Of a DNA stretch of 64,000 nt, positions 17,106 to 26,058 are shown in pieces. Source of the stretch: Treponema sp. (lineage in GTDB: Bacteria > Spirochaetota > Spirochaetia > Treponematales > Treponemataceae); the NCBI GenBank assembly GCA_016290995.1, contig JAEEVR010000004.1, positions 79,211 through 143,210 on the forward strand. The letters run 5' to 3'. The notes under the pieces are model-generated. The model ran no database searches. It was not told the DNA's origin and worked only from the letters and a program-made list of their open reading frames with translations. Each line of letters opens with the position of its first letter. Within the stretch, counting starts at the first letter, position 1. Made by a program: the position numbers and the translations under genes.

Positions 17106-18453
17106 ATTTTCCCCGTTTTATCGCAAAAATATAATAGAGCGCCGCAAAAAGCGACGGCAACATGGCAAAGAGCAAAGCCGCGGCAACGCCGAGACTTGCG
17201 TTCTCGCTTCCGCCTGTTGAGTATTTGACGGAAAAATTTCTTCCTTGCGTTTTCCACAATTTTTCAAGCGGAGCGCGTTTTGGAATGTCCAATTGCGCCG
17301 CGGCTTCTTTTCTAAAAGCCTTGTCGTAGGCGCAAACGACTTCCTGCTTGCTTTGAATTCCGTTTGGCGTTTTGACGTAATGCGTCATTCGCGCTGTTTC
17401 GCCTTCTTTTGGAACGGCGGGATATTCCTGATTGAGCGACCTGTATGGAGCGGTTTTTGCGTTCCAAGCTTGAGCGTAATAATCGTTCATGGTCGGGAAG
17501 TCGTATTGGAGTTCATTATACTCTGTTGGGGCAGGAAAAAACAAGCCCTTGCCGCCTCCCGAAGAAACAAAGTCGCTGCCGGTTAGCAGCAAAATGAAAA
17601 GAGCGAAAACGCCTAGCGCCGCGTATGAAGTCTTTCGAACGTTCTTTACGCTAAGGACGTTCATTCTTTTTGCGCTTCTAATCAAGACGGGCAAAAAGCG
17701 GGCTGTTTTTTCCAAACGGATTTCCATGTTCAGCCGCAGGAAAAGAAGGCACAAAGCGCAAACGATGTTCAGCAAAAAGTAAAAGGGCCTCGCTCCGCCG
17801 GCTGCGAAGGAAATCAAAAAGGCGGCCGCCAAAAAAACTATGATGAATGGATTTTTGCTTGCGTATTGGACGCTCTCTTTTCTGCGCCAAAGCTTTTGAG
17901 CCAAGAACAAGGCGTAAAGCTCAAGGCAAACGGACGCGGCCGCCGCGTAAAAGGGATTGCAAAAGGCAAAGAACAATGCGGGGATGGAAGCGGCCGCAAA
18001 GACAAAACGGTTCTCGGCAAAAAACAAAAAGGCGGCAAAGACCAAGACGCAAACTATTGTCGTAAAATACGGAAAGGCCGCCCTGCTTCCAAGAATCGCG
18101 TCAAGATGAAGCTGGCTTTGAATTTCGCGCGCGGCCTTTTGGGCGCCCTTTAGGTTTGAGTCGGGAATGTAGTAAATGCGAAAAGCCTGGTCTTTGTCAA
18201 AAAAATATTTTTGTTTTGCCGCCTCGTATTCGCCTGAAAATTTTTTGTCTTGGTATTCCAACGCGATGTAGTCGCCGCAGTTTTGGTCTTTTAAAAACGC
18301 GTTGATCGAGTCTTTGTTGGCGCCGGCAGGAACGCTTAAAGTTGTGTAGCCTTTCCAAAGCTTTGAGGCAGGAACGCTTTTAAGCAAGAACATTGCGAGA
18401 AGAATTACTAGTGCCGCCAAGGCAGGCGCCGCGAACTTTTTGAAGCGTTCCAT
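17095..18453 (-). CDS. Polytopic membrane protein leading the Rnf-like operon
   Basis: 452 residues, family not recognised. An N-terminal membrane helix (about 9-26) is followed by a periplasmic domain (about 35-125; SVPAGANKDSINAFLKDQNC). Then come roughly six membrane helices (about 128-300), a second soluble stretch (PTEYNELQYDFPTMNDYYAQ onward) and a last C-terminal helix. It starts 3 bases after the DUF212 stop and overlaps rnfC, so it is likely to be made with the complex. It could be an accessory or assembly subunit, which is inference from position only. Confidence 0.75.
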   Translation of the reverse strand: MERFKKFAAPALAALVILLAMFLLKSVPASKLWKGYTTLSVPAGANKDSINAFLKDQNCGDYIALEYQDKKFSGEYEAAKQKYFFDKDQAFRIYYIPDSNLKGAQKAAREIQSQLHLDAILGSRAAFPYFTTIVCVLVFAAFLFFAENRFVFAAASIPALFFAFCNPFYAAAASVCLELYALFLAQKLWRRKESVQYASKNPFIIVFLAAAFLISFAAGGARPFYFLLNIVCALCLLFLRLNMEIRLEKTARFLPVLIRSAKRMNVLSVKNVRKTSYAALGVFALFILLLTGSDFVSSGGGKGLFFPAPTEYNELQYDFPTMNDYYAQAWNAKTAPYRSLNQEYPAVPKEGETARMTHYVKTPNGIQSKQEVVCAYDKAFRKEAAAQLDIPKRAPLEKLWKTQGRNFSVKYSTGGSENASLGVAAALLFAMLPSLFAALYYIFAIKRGKYVS

Positions 18454-18456
18454 AAT

Positions 18457-18933
18457 TTATAAAACCGCAAATCCCAAGCCGATGAAGAATCCCAAAATCG
18501 CGCCAAAGATGACTTCCATCGGGCGGTGTCCAAGGATCTCCTTTATGGGCTTGTATTCAATCATTTTTTTATCCGAAAGTTCGTTTCCCAACTCGTTAAG
18601 CTTTCTTGCCTGCAAGCCCGAAGCGCGGCGGACTCCCAAGGCGTCCCTTATCGTAACCATCAAAAAGCAAAAAGAAAGCATAAAGGTGTCGCTTGAAACG
18701 CCGGATCTAAATCCTATGCAAGTGGTGAGCGTAGTCACAAGGGCTGTGTGGCTGGAAGGAAAGCCGCCGGTGCGCCAAATAAGGCTTTCGGCCAAGGCTT
18801 TGAGCGAATGCAGTTTTCCGGAAAAAAGGCCGATCACGGTCTTGATGAATTGGGCGGTGAACCAACTGAACAAACACGCTTGAAACACAGGATTGAGTAT
18901 GATTTCCGCCAAAACTTTTTTCCCAAAAAACAT
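18457..18933 (-). CDS. Divergent PAP2/DUF212 membrane protein
   Basis: 158 residues, the usual DUF212 (YuiD-like) length. The family resembles acid-phosphatase/vanadium-peroxidase PAP2 proteins: the motif GGFPSSHTALVTTL matches the phosphatase SGH-type loop and GHRPMEVIFGAILG the late His motif. Three or four membrane helices are predicted. The substrate is unknown but a lipid phosphate is likely for the superfamily. First gene of the minus-strand run into the Rnf-like operon, with a leaderless-type promoter directly upstream. Confidence 0.88.
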   Translation of the reverse strand: MFFGKKVLAEIILNPVFQACLFSWFTAQFIKTVIGLFSGKLHSLKALAESLIWRTGGFPSSHTALVTTLTTCIGFRSGVSSDTFMLSFCFLMVTIRDALGVRRASGLQARKLNELGNELSDKKMIEYKPIKEILGHRPMEVIFGAILGFFIGLGFAVL

Positions 18934-18968
18934 TCTTATATATTAGCAAAAAAACGCCTATTGTTCAA
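18934..18968 (-). promoter_or_regulatory. Promoter of the DUF212/Rnf-like operon
   Basis: TTGAAC (18968-18963), 17 bases, TAATAT (18945-18940), then only six bases to the ATG at 18933. No ribosome-binding site fits in that space. It is back-to-back with the rluA promoter, the two -35 boxes being three bases apart. Confidence 0.65.
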
Positions 18969-18971
18969 GTG

Positions 18972-19009
18972 TTGAAGGAAATCTGCCTTTTGCGCTAAAA
19001 TCCAAAAAT
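18972..19009 (+). promoter_or_regulatory. Promoter of the RluA-type gene
   Basis: TTGAAG (18972-18977), 18 bases, TAAAAT (18996-19001), then eight bases to the ATG at 19010. No ribosome-binding site is present, so the mRNA is probably leaderless. Confidence 0.6.
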
Positions 19010-19912
19010 ATGGAGCGAAAGGAATGGACATTGGGCGCCGACGACTCAGGCCGCAGGCTTGACCGAATTTTGCGCCGGCTTTTGGCGGAAAATTCGCAAG
19101 GAGCGATATTGTCCGCTCTAAGAAAAGGCCTTGTCAAATTGAATGGAAAAAAAGCCCAAGCTTCGGACCTTACCCAAGAGGGCGACATTTTGAGCGTCGC
19201 GGTCTTTTTGCTTGCTCCCAACGAAGACACTGCGCCGAACGGCGACCCTCAATCAGTCCAAGCCAAAAAAGCGCGGCCTTGTCCCTACCCGATTGTGTTT
19301 GAAAACGAGCATTTGATGTTCATCGACAAGCCGACGGGAATTTCCGTACACGACGGGCCGGACTCGGTGGCCCAAGCTTTTTGCGCTCGCACGAACAATT
19401 CCCTTTCTTTTGTTTCCGCTCCCCTGCACCGTTTGGACAAGGGAACAAGCGGCCTTTTGGCCGTGTCAAAGTCCGCCGAGGGCGCCCGTTGGTTTTGCAA
19501 AAACATCCAGTCGCGTCAAATAAAAAAATTTTATTGGGGAATTGTTTTAGGCCGCTTGTCTACCCAAGAGGAATGGACAGACAAGCTTGAAATCAACGGA
19601 GACAAAAAGGCCGCTAAGACTGTTGCGACGCCCCTTAAGCAGGGCGCCTTTGACGGAAAGGAAATCACCCTTGTCCAATTCCAAATCTTTACCGGAAGAA
19701 AGCGGCAAATACGAGCGCAAAGCGCCATGCGAGGCCATCCGCTTTTGGGCGACAAGGCCTTTGGCGGCGACATTTCTGGCGCTCCTAAAGGCGTGGGCGG
19801 CCGCTTTTACTTGCGTTCGATGAGAATGGAATTTCCGGAGAATGATTTGGGCCTTCCGCCCTTTTTGGAGGCCGGCGAGCCCCAAGATTTTCTTGCATTT
19901 TTTAAAGACTAG
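19010..19912 (+). CDS. RluA-family pseudouridine synthase with S4 domain
   Basis: 300 residues. It converts specific uridines in rRNA to pseudouridine. The N-terminus is an S4 RNA-binding domain (GRRLDRILRRLLAENSQG, KGLVKLNGKKAQASDL). The catalytic domain has the conserved Asp in LHRLDKGTSGLLAVSK and the family segments ENEHLMFIDKPTGISVHDG and GRKRQIRAQSAMRGHPLLGD. Architecture fits RluC/RluD-type 23S rRNA enzymes, but the target uridine cannot be told. A second RluA-family gene without the S4 domain is at 44466-45113. Confidence 0.93.
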   Translation: MERKEWTLGADDSGRRLDRILRRLLAENSQGAILSALRKGLVKLNGKKAQASDLTQEGDILSVAVFLLAPNEDTAPNGDPQSVQAKKARPCPYPIVFENEHLMFIDKPTGISVHDGPDSVAQAFCARTNNSLSFVSAPLHRLDKGTSGLLAVSKSAEGARWFCKNIQSRQIKKFYWGIVLGRLSTQEEWTDKLEINGDKKAAKTVATPLKQGAFDGKEITLVQFQIFTGRKRQIRAQSAMRGHPLLGDKAFGGDISGAPKGVGGRFYLRSMRMEFPENDLGLPPFLEAGEPQDFLAFFKD

Positions 19913-19929
19913 CGCTAAAATATTTTTAG
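19893..19929 (+). promoter_or_regulatory. Promoter of the P-loop/Asp23 gene
   Basis: TTGCAT (19893-19898), 17 bases, TAAAAT (19916-19921), eight bases, ATG at 19930. No ribosome-binding site. The -10 region AGCGCTAAAAT also occurs upstream of the amylosucrase-like gene, and GCGCTAAAAT upstream of the RluA gene at 19010. Confidence 0.6.
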
Positions 19930-20802
19930 ATGGAAATTTCAGATTTACTGAACAAATTCAAGAGCGTTCAAGTCTACGCCCTTGTCGGAGAGAGCGGAAC
20001 CGGAAAAAGCTTTAAAGCCAAACTCCTGGCCCAAAAGTACGGAATCAACGCCATTATCGACGACGGCCTTTTGATCGTTGACGACAAAATCATCGGCGGT
20101 AAGTCAGCCAAGAGCGAAAAAACATATATGGGCGCGGTCCGCGTGGCCGTCTTTGACGACAAGGAACACCGCGACGAAATCGCCCTTAAAATCAGGCAAA
20201 ACAAGTTCAGGAAAATTCTCTTGATCGGAACGTCGGAAAAGATGGCCATAAAAATCGCCACCCGCCTTCAGCTTCCGCCTCCGCAAAACGTGATAAAGAT
20301 CGAGGACATCGCCACGCGGGAGGAAATCGACAAGGCCATCCGCTCGCGCCAAATCGAAGGAAAGCACGTAATTCCCGTTCCCGCGATAGAAATAAAACGA
20401 AACTACCCGCAGATTTTTTACGATTCGCTAAAGGTTTTCTTTAGTTCCGCGGGACCGGTCTCCCGTCTTTTTAGAAAGGGTTCCGGAAAGGAAGTTTTTG
20501 AAAAGTCTGTCGTTCGCCCTGAGTTTTCCAAAAAAGGCCGCGTGTCGATCAGCGAAGCCGCCCTTACCCAAATGACAATGCACTGCGTGGGAGAGTTTGA
20601 CCAAAACATCCGAGTCAGAAAAATCACGATAAAGACAAACGCCCGCGGCTACAGGATCATCATCACTGTTGACGTTCCCTTTGGCAAGCAGCTTACCGGC
20701 GAGGTTTACAAGCTGCAGCAATACATAATCGACAACATCGAAAAGTTCACTGGCATCTTGATTGAGGAAGTGAGCATAATCATCGACAAAATCACAAAGT
20801 AA
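19930..20802 (+). CDS. P-loop NTPase fused to an Asp23/Gls24-like domain
   Basis: 290 residues. The N-terminal half is a P-loop NTPase with a Walker A motif (LVGESGTGKSFKAKLLA, about residues 18-34) and strands IIDDGLLIVDDKI and RKILLIGTS. The C-terminal part from about residue 200 (GRVSISEAALTQMTMHCV, then VPFGKQLTGEVYKLQQYI and FTGILIEEVSIIID) is an Asp23/Gls24 (DUF322) domain, found in alkaline-shock and envelope-stress proteins of Gram-positive bacteria. I know of no assigned function for the combination. No signal peptide, so cytoplasmic. It has its own promoter and converges on pcnB. Confidence 0.82.
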   Translation: MEISDLLNKFKSVQVYALVGESGTGKSFKAKLLAQKYGINAIIDDGLLIVDDKIIGGKSAKSEKTYMGAVRVAVFDDKEHRDEIALKIRQNKFRKILLIGTSEKMAIKIATRLQLPPPQNVIKIEDIATREEIDKAIRSRQIEGKHVIPVPAIEIKRNYPQIFYDSLKVFFSSAGPVSRLFRKGSGKEVFEKSVVRPEFSKKGRVSISEAALTQMTMHCVGEFDQNIRVRKITIKTNARGYRIIITVDVPFGKQLTGEVYKLQQYIIDNIEKFTGILIEEVSIIIDKITK

Positions 20803-20818
20803 TTATTTCGTCTCGATA

Positions 20819-21988
20819 TTACAAGGCGTCGGACTCTTCGCGGATTTGGGGATTGCGGGCCCTTCTCCTTCTGCGGCGGGGCTTTCTAGAGCCTTCTTGG
20901 CCTTCGTTGGAAGAGTCGCCTTTTGGCAAACGGATGTTGACGCCGATTTCGCGCAAGGCGCTTCTGATGGCGTACTCCAATTCCGTTCGCTGGGGATTCA
21001 TAGGCAAAACAAAGTGGCGGCACTGGTCCCAAGTCTTTATGTAAAGCTCTCCCGCCGATGACTTTTTTTCTATCTCTTTTTTCCAGTCAGTCAAAGTCAG
21101 GATAAAGTCCTTGATCAAAAAGACAAGCTTTTTTCCAAGTCGGGCTTCTTTTTCGACTATGTTAAGGGCGTCAAGCCGCTTTAAGTTTTGCATGTATGAC
21201 TTTTCAAAATTCTTGTCGCTGAACATGAACTCGGTGGCCGATGGCTGCAAGGACATGTACAAGTCGGTGTCCAAGGCTTCGCTTACGATGTCGTAGGCGT
21301 GGCCGGAGTTGATGATTTTAAGCATTTCTTCTGTAAGGCGCGACGGAGACACCGGCGACAAAAGGCTGGCCGACTTTCTGATTTTGTGGCGGAGAGCCCA
21401 GCTCATCTTGCAGCCGGTCGTGGCAGAATACTTTACGGCGCGGAGCATTCTTACCGGGTCTTCGACAAAGATTCTGTCCAAGGGAATGACGGGCTTTAAG
21501 GCGCCCTTCCTTATGTCGCGAACGCCGCCGACGTAGTCGATGACCTGCTCCTGCAAGGGATCGTAGTAAAGCGCGTTAAGGGTAAAGTCGCGGCGCATGA
21601 CGTCTTCGTCCATCGAGCCAAAGTCGTTTCCGATCGAGCCTTCGGCGGTGGAACGGAAGGTGCTTACTTCAAAGATTTTTGGGCCAAAGAAGACGTGCAC
21701 CAGTCTAAAGCGGCGGCCGATGATGCGGGAATTCCTGAAAATGCGCTTGATTTTTGAGGGCGTCGCATCGGTCGTTATGTCAAAATCCTTAGGATTGTTG
21801 CCCAAAATAAGGTCGCGGACCGCTCCGCCGACGATATAGGCCGAAAAGCCAGAGTCTTTTAAGCGGCGGATTATGCCAATAGCGTCTGGATCTATCTTGT
21901 TTAGGGGTATTTTATGCTCTTCTTTTGTATAGACTATCGCCTTTTTTACAGGGCGTCCGTTTTTGTCTTTTCCGTAGCGGTACAACAC
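20819..21988 (-). CDS. pcnB: Poly(A) polymerase / CCA-adding nucleotidyltransferase family
   Basis: 389 residues from a GTG at 21988. The class-II nucleotidyltransferase head is clear: IVGGAVRDLILGNNPKDFDI with the catalytic DxD, then FRLVHVFFGPKIFEVSTF and MDEDVMRRDFTLNALYYD, and the neck PVIPLDRIFVEDPVRMLRAV. The C-terminus ends in a basic Arg-rich tail (SRKPRRRRRRARN), which favours a poly(A) polymerase over a CCA enzyme. Both activities occur in this family, and the sequence alone does not settle it. Confidence 0.88.
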   Translation of the reverse strand: MLYRYGKDKNGRPVKKAIVYTKEEHKIPLNKIDPDAIGIIRRLKDSGFSAYIVGGAVRDLILGNNPKDFDITTDATPSKIKRIFRNSRIIGRRFRLVHVFFGPKIFEVSTFRSTAEGSIGNDFGSMDEDVMRRDFTLNALYYDPLQEQVIDYVGGVRDIRKGALKPVIPLDRIFVEDPVRMLRAVKYSATTGCKMSWALRHKIRKSASLLSPVSPSRLTEEMLKIINSGHAYDIVSEALDTDLYMSLQPSATEFMFSDKNFEKSYMQNLKRLDALNIVEKEARLGKKLVFLIKDFILTLTDWKKEIEKKSSAGELYIKTWDQCRHFVLPMNPQRTELEYAIRSALREIGVNIRLPKGDSSNEGQEGSRKPRRRRRRARNPQIREESDAL

Positions 21989-22027
21989 AATGGCGCCATT
22001 CTAGCAAAAAAAAGCGCCTAGCGTCAA
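21989..22027 (-). promoter_or_regulatory. Promoter of pcnB
   Basis: TTGACG (22027-22022), 18 bases, TAGAAT (22003-21998), then nine bases to the GTG at 21988. No ribosome-binding site, so a leaderless GTG-initiated message is likely. Confidence 0.6.
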
Positions 22028-22046
22028 GACGCCCCGTTTGGCCGGG

Positions 22047-22988
22047 TCAGGACGCGCGGTCGGCGATCCATTTTAGCATGTCGCCGATGACTTCTTCGCC
22101 GTCAAGCTCGTTGAAAATTTCGTGGCGGTCGCCCTGCCAGACCTTTTCGGTGACGTCGGTCATGCCGTTGTCTTTGTAGGCTTGGATAAGCTTTTTTATG
22201 GTCTTTCCGTAGCTGCCGACAGGGTCTTCCGAACCGTAAATGCAGTAAACAGGAAGGTCTTTGGGAATCGCTTTCATGGCGGCCGGCTTGTGGACTTGGT
22301 AAAGGCCGCGGACTATTTCCAAAAAGAATTCGGCGGTCGGAGTCACTCCGCACCACTGGTCCGCCTCGTACATTTGCACGTTAAAGTCGTTTTTGCTAAG
22401 CCATGAGAATGTTTTTTTGGGCCGGGGAACGCGGCTGTTGTAGCCAAAAAAGGCCAAGCTTGTGTCCAGGCGGGAGCGGTGCTTTTTTCCAAGCAAAAGC
22501 GCGTTGAGTCCAAAAACGAACTTTGTGATTTTCATCAAGCCTTGGCGCGGGCCTGTCGTTCCGCAAAGAACAACGCCGTCAATCTCGTCGCCGTTTTTTT
22601 CCATAAAGTTTTGGGCCACGATGGAGCCAAAGGAATGGCCGACCAAAAAGCATTTTTTTTGCGGGTAGTCGGCCTTAAGGTTTAGAAGGACTTCCAGCAA
22701 GTCGGCCTCAACCTTGTTAAAGCCGTCCTTGTCGGCCAAGTAGCCGAACATTCCTTTGCCGGCGGCCTCGGCTTTTTGGGCGGTCTTTCCGTGGCCGCGA
22801 TGGTCGTGGGCGCTAAGAACCCAGCCGTTTTCGGCCAAGATGCAGCCCAATTTATCGTATCTAAGGCAGTGCTCGCTCATTCCGTGGCTAAGCTGAATCA
22901 CGCCCTTTATTTCTCCGTCGGGAATCCAGCGCATAACGTTGATTTCCGTTCCGTCTTGCATTGTCTGGTAAAATGTGTTGGTCGTCAT
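22047..22988 (-). CDS. Alpha/beta hydrolase, monoacylglycerol-lipase type
   Basis: 313 residues. The fold is clear: an oxyanion region (GVIQLSHGMSEHCLRYDKLG), the nucleophile elbow GHSFGSIVAQ, the acid Asp in YGSEDPVGSYGK and the catalytic His in GDRHEIFNE. It matches the lysophospholipase/monoglyceride-lipase group (Hydrolase_4), so it probably releases fatty acid from lysolipids or monoglycerides in the cytoplasm; no signal peptide is seen. A GGAG lies about a dozen bases before the ATG at 22988. Confidence 0.9.
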   Translation of the reverse strand: MTTNTFYQTMQDGTEINVMRWIPDGEIKGVIQLSHGMSEHCLRYDKLGCILAENGWVLSAHDHRGHGKTAQKAEAAGKGMFGYLADKDGFNKVEADLLEVLLNLKADYPQKKCFLVGHSFGSIVAQNFMEKNGDEIDGVVLCGTTGPRQGLMKITKFVFGLNALLLGKKHRSRLDTSLAFFGYNSRVPRPKKTFSWLSKNDFNVQMYEADQWCGVTPTAEFFLEIVRGLYQVHKPAAMKAIPKDLPVYCIYGSEDPVGSYGKTIKKLIQAYKDNGMTDVTEKVWQGDRHEIFNELDGEEVIGDMLKWIADRAS

Positions 22989-22992
22989 ATAA

Positions 22993-23030
22993 TTGCAACT
23001 CCGATAATAATATGATAATATACTGATATA
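22993..23030 (+). promoter_or_regulatory. Promoter of the rlmD-like gene
   Basis: TTGCAA (22993-22998), 17 bases, TAATAT (23016-23021), nine bases, ATG at 23031. No ribosome-binding site. A second TATAAT overlaps the start codon itself. Confidence 0.5.
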
Positions 23031-24263
23031 ATGAATTTATCAAGCGTTATTGCGGAAAAAATGGTTTTTGGCGGAAAATGCCTGGCCAAAATCGACAACA
23101 AAAACGTATTCATTCCCTTTGCCGTTCCCGGCGAAAAGGTCGAAATAGAGATTACAAAAAGCTTTAGGGACTACGACGAGGCCAAGATTGTGAATGTGCT
23201 GGAGAGCTCGCCCAAGCGGATCCAGCCGGCCTGCCCCCTTTACGGCCGTTGCGGCGGCTGCAACATGATGCACATTGACTTTGCCTATCAAACCGAACTT
23301 AAAAAAGGCGTTTTGGCGGAACTGATGGAACGCGCCGGCGTAGCCGTTCCCCAAATCCAAGTCGTTTCCGGCTCTCCCTTGGGCTACCGAAGCCGCTTTC
23401 AGCTGCACGACGGCGGAATGGAAGGCCGCGGTTCCAACGACGTGGTTCCGATAGATTCTTGCCTTGTCGCCGTTCCCGAGATAAACGAATGGCTAAAGTC
23501 TTGCCCGATGCAGGACCGCCCCCAAGGTCGCGGCCTCTTGTTCGGCTACAAAAACGCGCAGCCTTCCCTTTCGCTCGCTTTGGAACGGGAGGCCCGCCCG
23601 GAGCCAAAGGCCTACAAAAAGATGAGCGCCAAGGAAAAGAAAAAGCATGGAAAAAAACGCCCCATGGGCCGCTTTGAGGGAATCAGCCAAAACGAGCAGT
23701 GTCCCGTTCAAATAGAACTTTGCGGAAAGACGATTCTTTTTGACGCGCAGGGCTTTTTCCAGTCAAACATTGAGGTCTTGGAAAAGGCCATTCCCCTTAT
23801 AACGCAAGGCTTGTCGGGCAAAAACGCCTTGGACTTGTATTCCGGGGCGGGAACTTTTAGCGTCTTTTTGGCCGATTTTTTCGAAAACGTTGTCATGGTG
23901 GAGCACAACCGCGGCGCCCTGGTCTTTGCCGAGCAAAACATGGCCGGAAAAAAGCATGAAAGCTACGGCATAAGCGGCGCGGACTTTGTAAAAAAGAACG
24001 CTCAAAGCCTTGTCGAGCGTATAGGGAACTTTGACGCGGCGGTCGTCGACCCGCCCAGGAGCGGCATGGAAAAAGAGGCCTTGGACTGGCTTTGCGCGAG
24101 CGGAATTCCTGTTGTAAAATACCTTTCCTGCAATCCCAGCACACAGGCCAGGGACATAAAAAGGCTTTGCGACGCAGGCTATAAAGTAACCGATATAAGC
24201 CTTTTGGACTTTTATCCTCAGACAAGCCACATAGAAACTTTGTTAACATGTATAAAAAATTAG
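23031..24263 (+). CDS. rlmD: 23S rRNA (uracil-C5)-methyltransferase, RlmD/RumA type
   Basis: 410 residues. An N-terminal TRAM domain (IAEKMVFGGKCLAKIDNKNV) is followed by the iron-sulphur cysteines (CPLYGRCGGCNMMHI, with a later Cys in VPIDSCLVAVPE). The SAM-binding motif is ALDLYSGAGTFSVFLADFF. The catalytic Cys lies in YLSCNPSTQARDIKRL, with the general-base Glu in the C-terminal SHIETLL. These place it among TrmA/RlmD m5U methyltransferases. Which 23S position is modified cannot be read. A lysine-rich insert (KKMSAKEKKKHGKKR) sits between the halves. The last codons overlap the next gene. Confidence 0.88.
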   Translation: MNLSSVIAEKMVFGGKCLAKIDNKNVFIPFAVPGEKVEIEITKSFRDYDEAKIVNVLESSPKRIQPACPLYGRCGGCNMMHIDFAYQTELKKGVLAELMERAGVAVPQIQVVSGSPLGYRSRFQLHDGGMEGRGSNDVVPIDSCLVAVPEINEWLKSCPMQDRPQGRGLLFGYKNAQPSLSLALEREARPEPKAYKKMSAKEKKKHGKKRPMGRFEGISQNEQCPVQIELCGKTILFDAQGFFQSNIEVLEKAIPLITQGLSGKNALDLYSGAGTFSVFLADFFENVVMVEHNRGALVFAEQNMAGKKHESYGISGADFVKKNAQSLVERIGNFDAAVVDPPRSGMEKEALDWLCASGIPVVKYLSCNPSTQARDIKRLCDAGYKVTDISLLDFYPQTSHIETLLTCIKN

Positions 24264-26032
24264 ACAAATTTAGGCAGTTTTTAGCGTTTTTCTCGATTTT
24301 TTTCCTTGCGGGGCTTGTTTTTGGCCAGGAACAGGACCAAAGCCTTTTGTCTGACATCGACTTGGGCCAAGCCTCTTATTCTTGGCTTAGCGTAAAAAGC
24401 GGAAAATCCCTTTGCCGCCCGGTCAGGACTTCGTACGGCTGGCTTGACTTGACTGACGGAAAGATGGTCAGCGCGATTAGCGAAAGCGGAAAGGTCGTAT
24501 GGCAAAAGGGCCTTCCTTATTCGCCCCTGCCCTTGATCAGCGCCGCGCCCGGCGACTTTTCGTATGTCGCGCTAAGGAACAAGAAAATCTGCCTTTTAAA
24601 TCATTCCGGCCTTGTCCTTTGGCAAAGAGCCGTGGACTTTGACCCGGTATGGCCTGTTTTGCCGGGACGGGACGGCCGCGCCTTTGTCTTTGGAAAAACA
24701 GAGGCCGCCTGCCTTGGAGTTAACGGAATCCTTAAGTGGAAGCAAAAAATCGAGCCGGTTTCGCAAAGCCTTGCCCCTGTCCAAGCCAACGACGGAAGCG
24801 TCATGGTATTTTTGGAAGCCATGGTTGACGGAAAGACGGCGGCCTTGCGCTACGGTCCTTTTGGAGAGCTGTTGGAAAGAATCGTTTTCTCGGGAAAGGT
24901 TGTCGGCGCGGCCGCAATGCAAGACGGCGCCTTGCTGGCCTTTGACGACGGAAGCCTTGGCCTTTGCTCGGTTGACCAAAAGAACGAGGCCCAGTCCCAG
25001 TGGCTTATAAAAGGAGCGGCTTTTGGCGGAAAAATCCTCTTTGAAGAATGCGACTCGCCTTTTAGGATTGCCGTCGCCTCGTGTTCCGGAGCGGGAACGA
25101 AAGTCGCCGTTGTGGACTCAAAAAAGGCCGAGGCGTCCTTAGTTTTTGACGTTCCCGAAATCAAAAGCCTTGAATATTTTTCTTGCTCAAAGGACGGCTT
25201 TTTTGTCGCCTCGGCCGGCTTTGCGGCGATCCATTCCTCCGACGGGAAAAGGATTCGCGGCGTGAAATTTCCTCCAAAAGCGAAAAGCTGCGACTGGGAC
25301 TACTGCCTTTACGGAAATTCGGGCTTTGTGATTTTTACTTGCAAAAACTGGAACGCTATCGGCTACAAGGTCTTGAAGGCGGCGCTTGCCTCCAAAAAAA
25401 AGCCTTTGCCGGACAAAAGCTACAAGGCCTTTTACCAAGGCCAAAGCCAAGATTTCGCCCGGATTAGGTCGGCGGCCGGCGTCGCCCGCAAGGAATCCTT
25501 GGAGGCCGGAAACTACGGCCTAAAGGAAAAGCTTTACCTCTTTGACAACGACTGGATTGTGGGCGACTGGATAAAAAAGACCCTAAGCAAAAACAGCGTC
25601 GGAGCCAGCGCCACCTTGGACCAAGACGAGCTTTTTTCGTTTAACCTAAGCGAATCGACGGCGGCGATCGGCATGCTGGGCCTTTTTGGCGGCGGCGAGC
25701 AAAGCAAAACTTTGGCAAAAATCCTTTCTATCACTTCCGACGAAAGCGTCCTCCTCCCCGCCTTAAAGGCTGTCCAGGATTGCGGCTACGACCCAAGCGG
25801 CGCCTTGATTGACTCGATTGAGCTTTTGATAAAGAACACGCAAGCCTCCCAAGAGACCCTTTTGAGCGAGCTCTGCGCCGCGCTTTATTCGGTTTGCCGC
25901 TTTATGGGGCGGCCAACGATAAACAGCAAGGGAATGAAGATTTTGTCAACATTGCAGTTCCCGCAATACCCAAAAAGCGCCCGGGATAACGCCCGAAAAA
26001 TTTACGAAAAACTTGCGGAATTAAAGATATAG
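24248..26032 (+). CDS. Exported PQQ-like beta-propeller protein
   Basis: 594 residues. A signal peptide is predicted at the N-terminus (FLAFFSIFFLAGLVFG, cleavage near residue 27). Repeated beta-propeller blades follow with PQQ-type W/G signatures (SGKVVWQKGLPYS, HSGLVLWQRAVDF, NGILKWKQKIEP). The region from about 430 is alpha-helical and HEAT-like (TAAIGMLGLFGGGEQSKTLA, SDESVLLPALKAVQDCG). No catalytic motif is seen; a periplasmic scaffold is possible. The ATG lies 16 bases inside the rlmD end, without a ribosome-binding site, so translation is probably coupled. Confidence 0.8.
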   Translation: MYKKLDKFRQFLAFFSIFFLAGLVFGQEQDQSLLSDIDLGQASYSWLSVKSGKSLCRPVRTSYGWLDLTDGKMVSAISESGKVVWQKGLPYSPLPLISAAPGDFSYVALRNKKICLLNHSGLVLWQRAVDFDPVWPVLPGRDGRAFVFGKTEAACLGVNGILKWKQKIEPVSQSLAPVQANDGSVMVFLEAMVDGKTAALRYGPFGELLERIVFSGKVVGAAAMQDGALLAFDDGSLGLCSVDQKNEAQSQWLIKGAAFGGKILFEECDSPFRIAVASCSGAGTKVAVVDSKKAEASLVFDVPEIKSLEYFSCSKDGFFVASAGFAAIHSSDGKRIRGVKFPPKAKSCDWDYCLYGNSGFVIFTCKNWNAIGYKVLKAALASKKKPLPDKSYKAFYQGQSQDFARIRSAAGVARKESLEAGNYGLKEKLYLFDNDWIVGDWIKKTLSKNSVGASATLDQDELFSFNLSESTAAIGMLGLFGGGEQSKTLAKILSITSDESVLLPALKAVQDCGYDPSGALIDSIELLIKNTQASQETLLSELCAALYSVCRFMGRPTINSKGMKILSTLQFPQYPKSARDNARKIYEKLAELKI

Positions 26033-26058
26033 TGATACAATATAGATAGGAGTTAATA

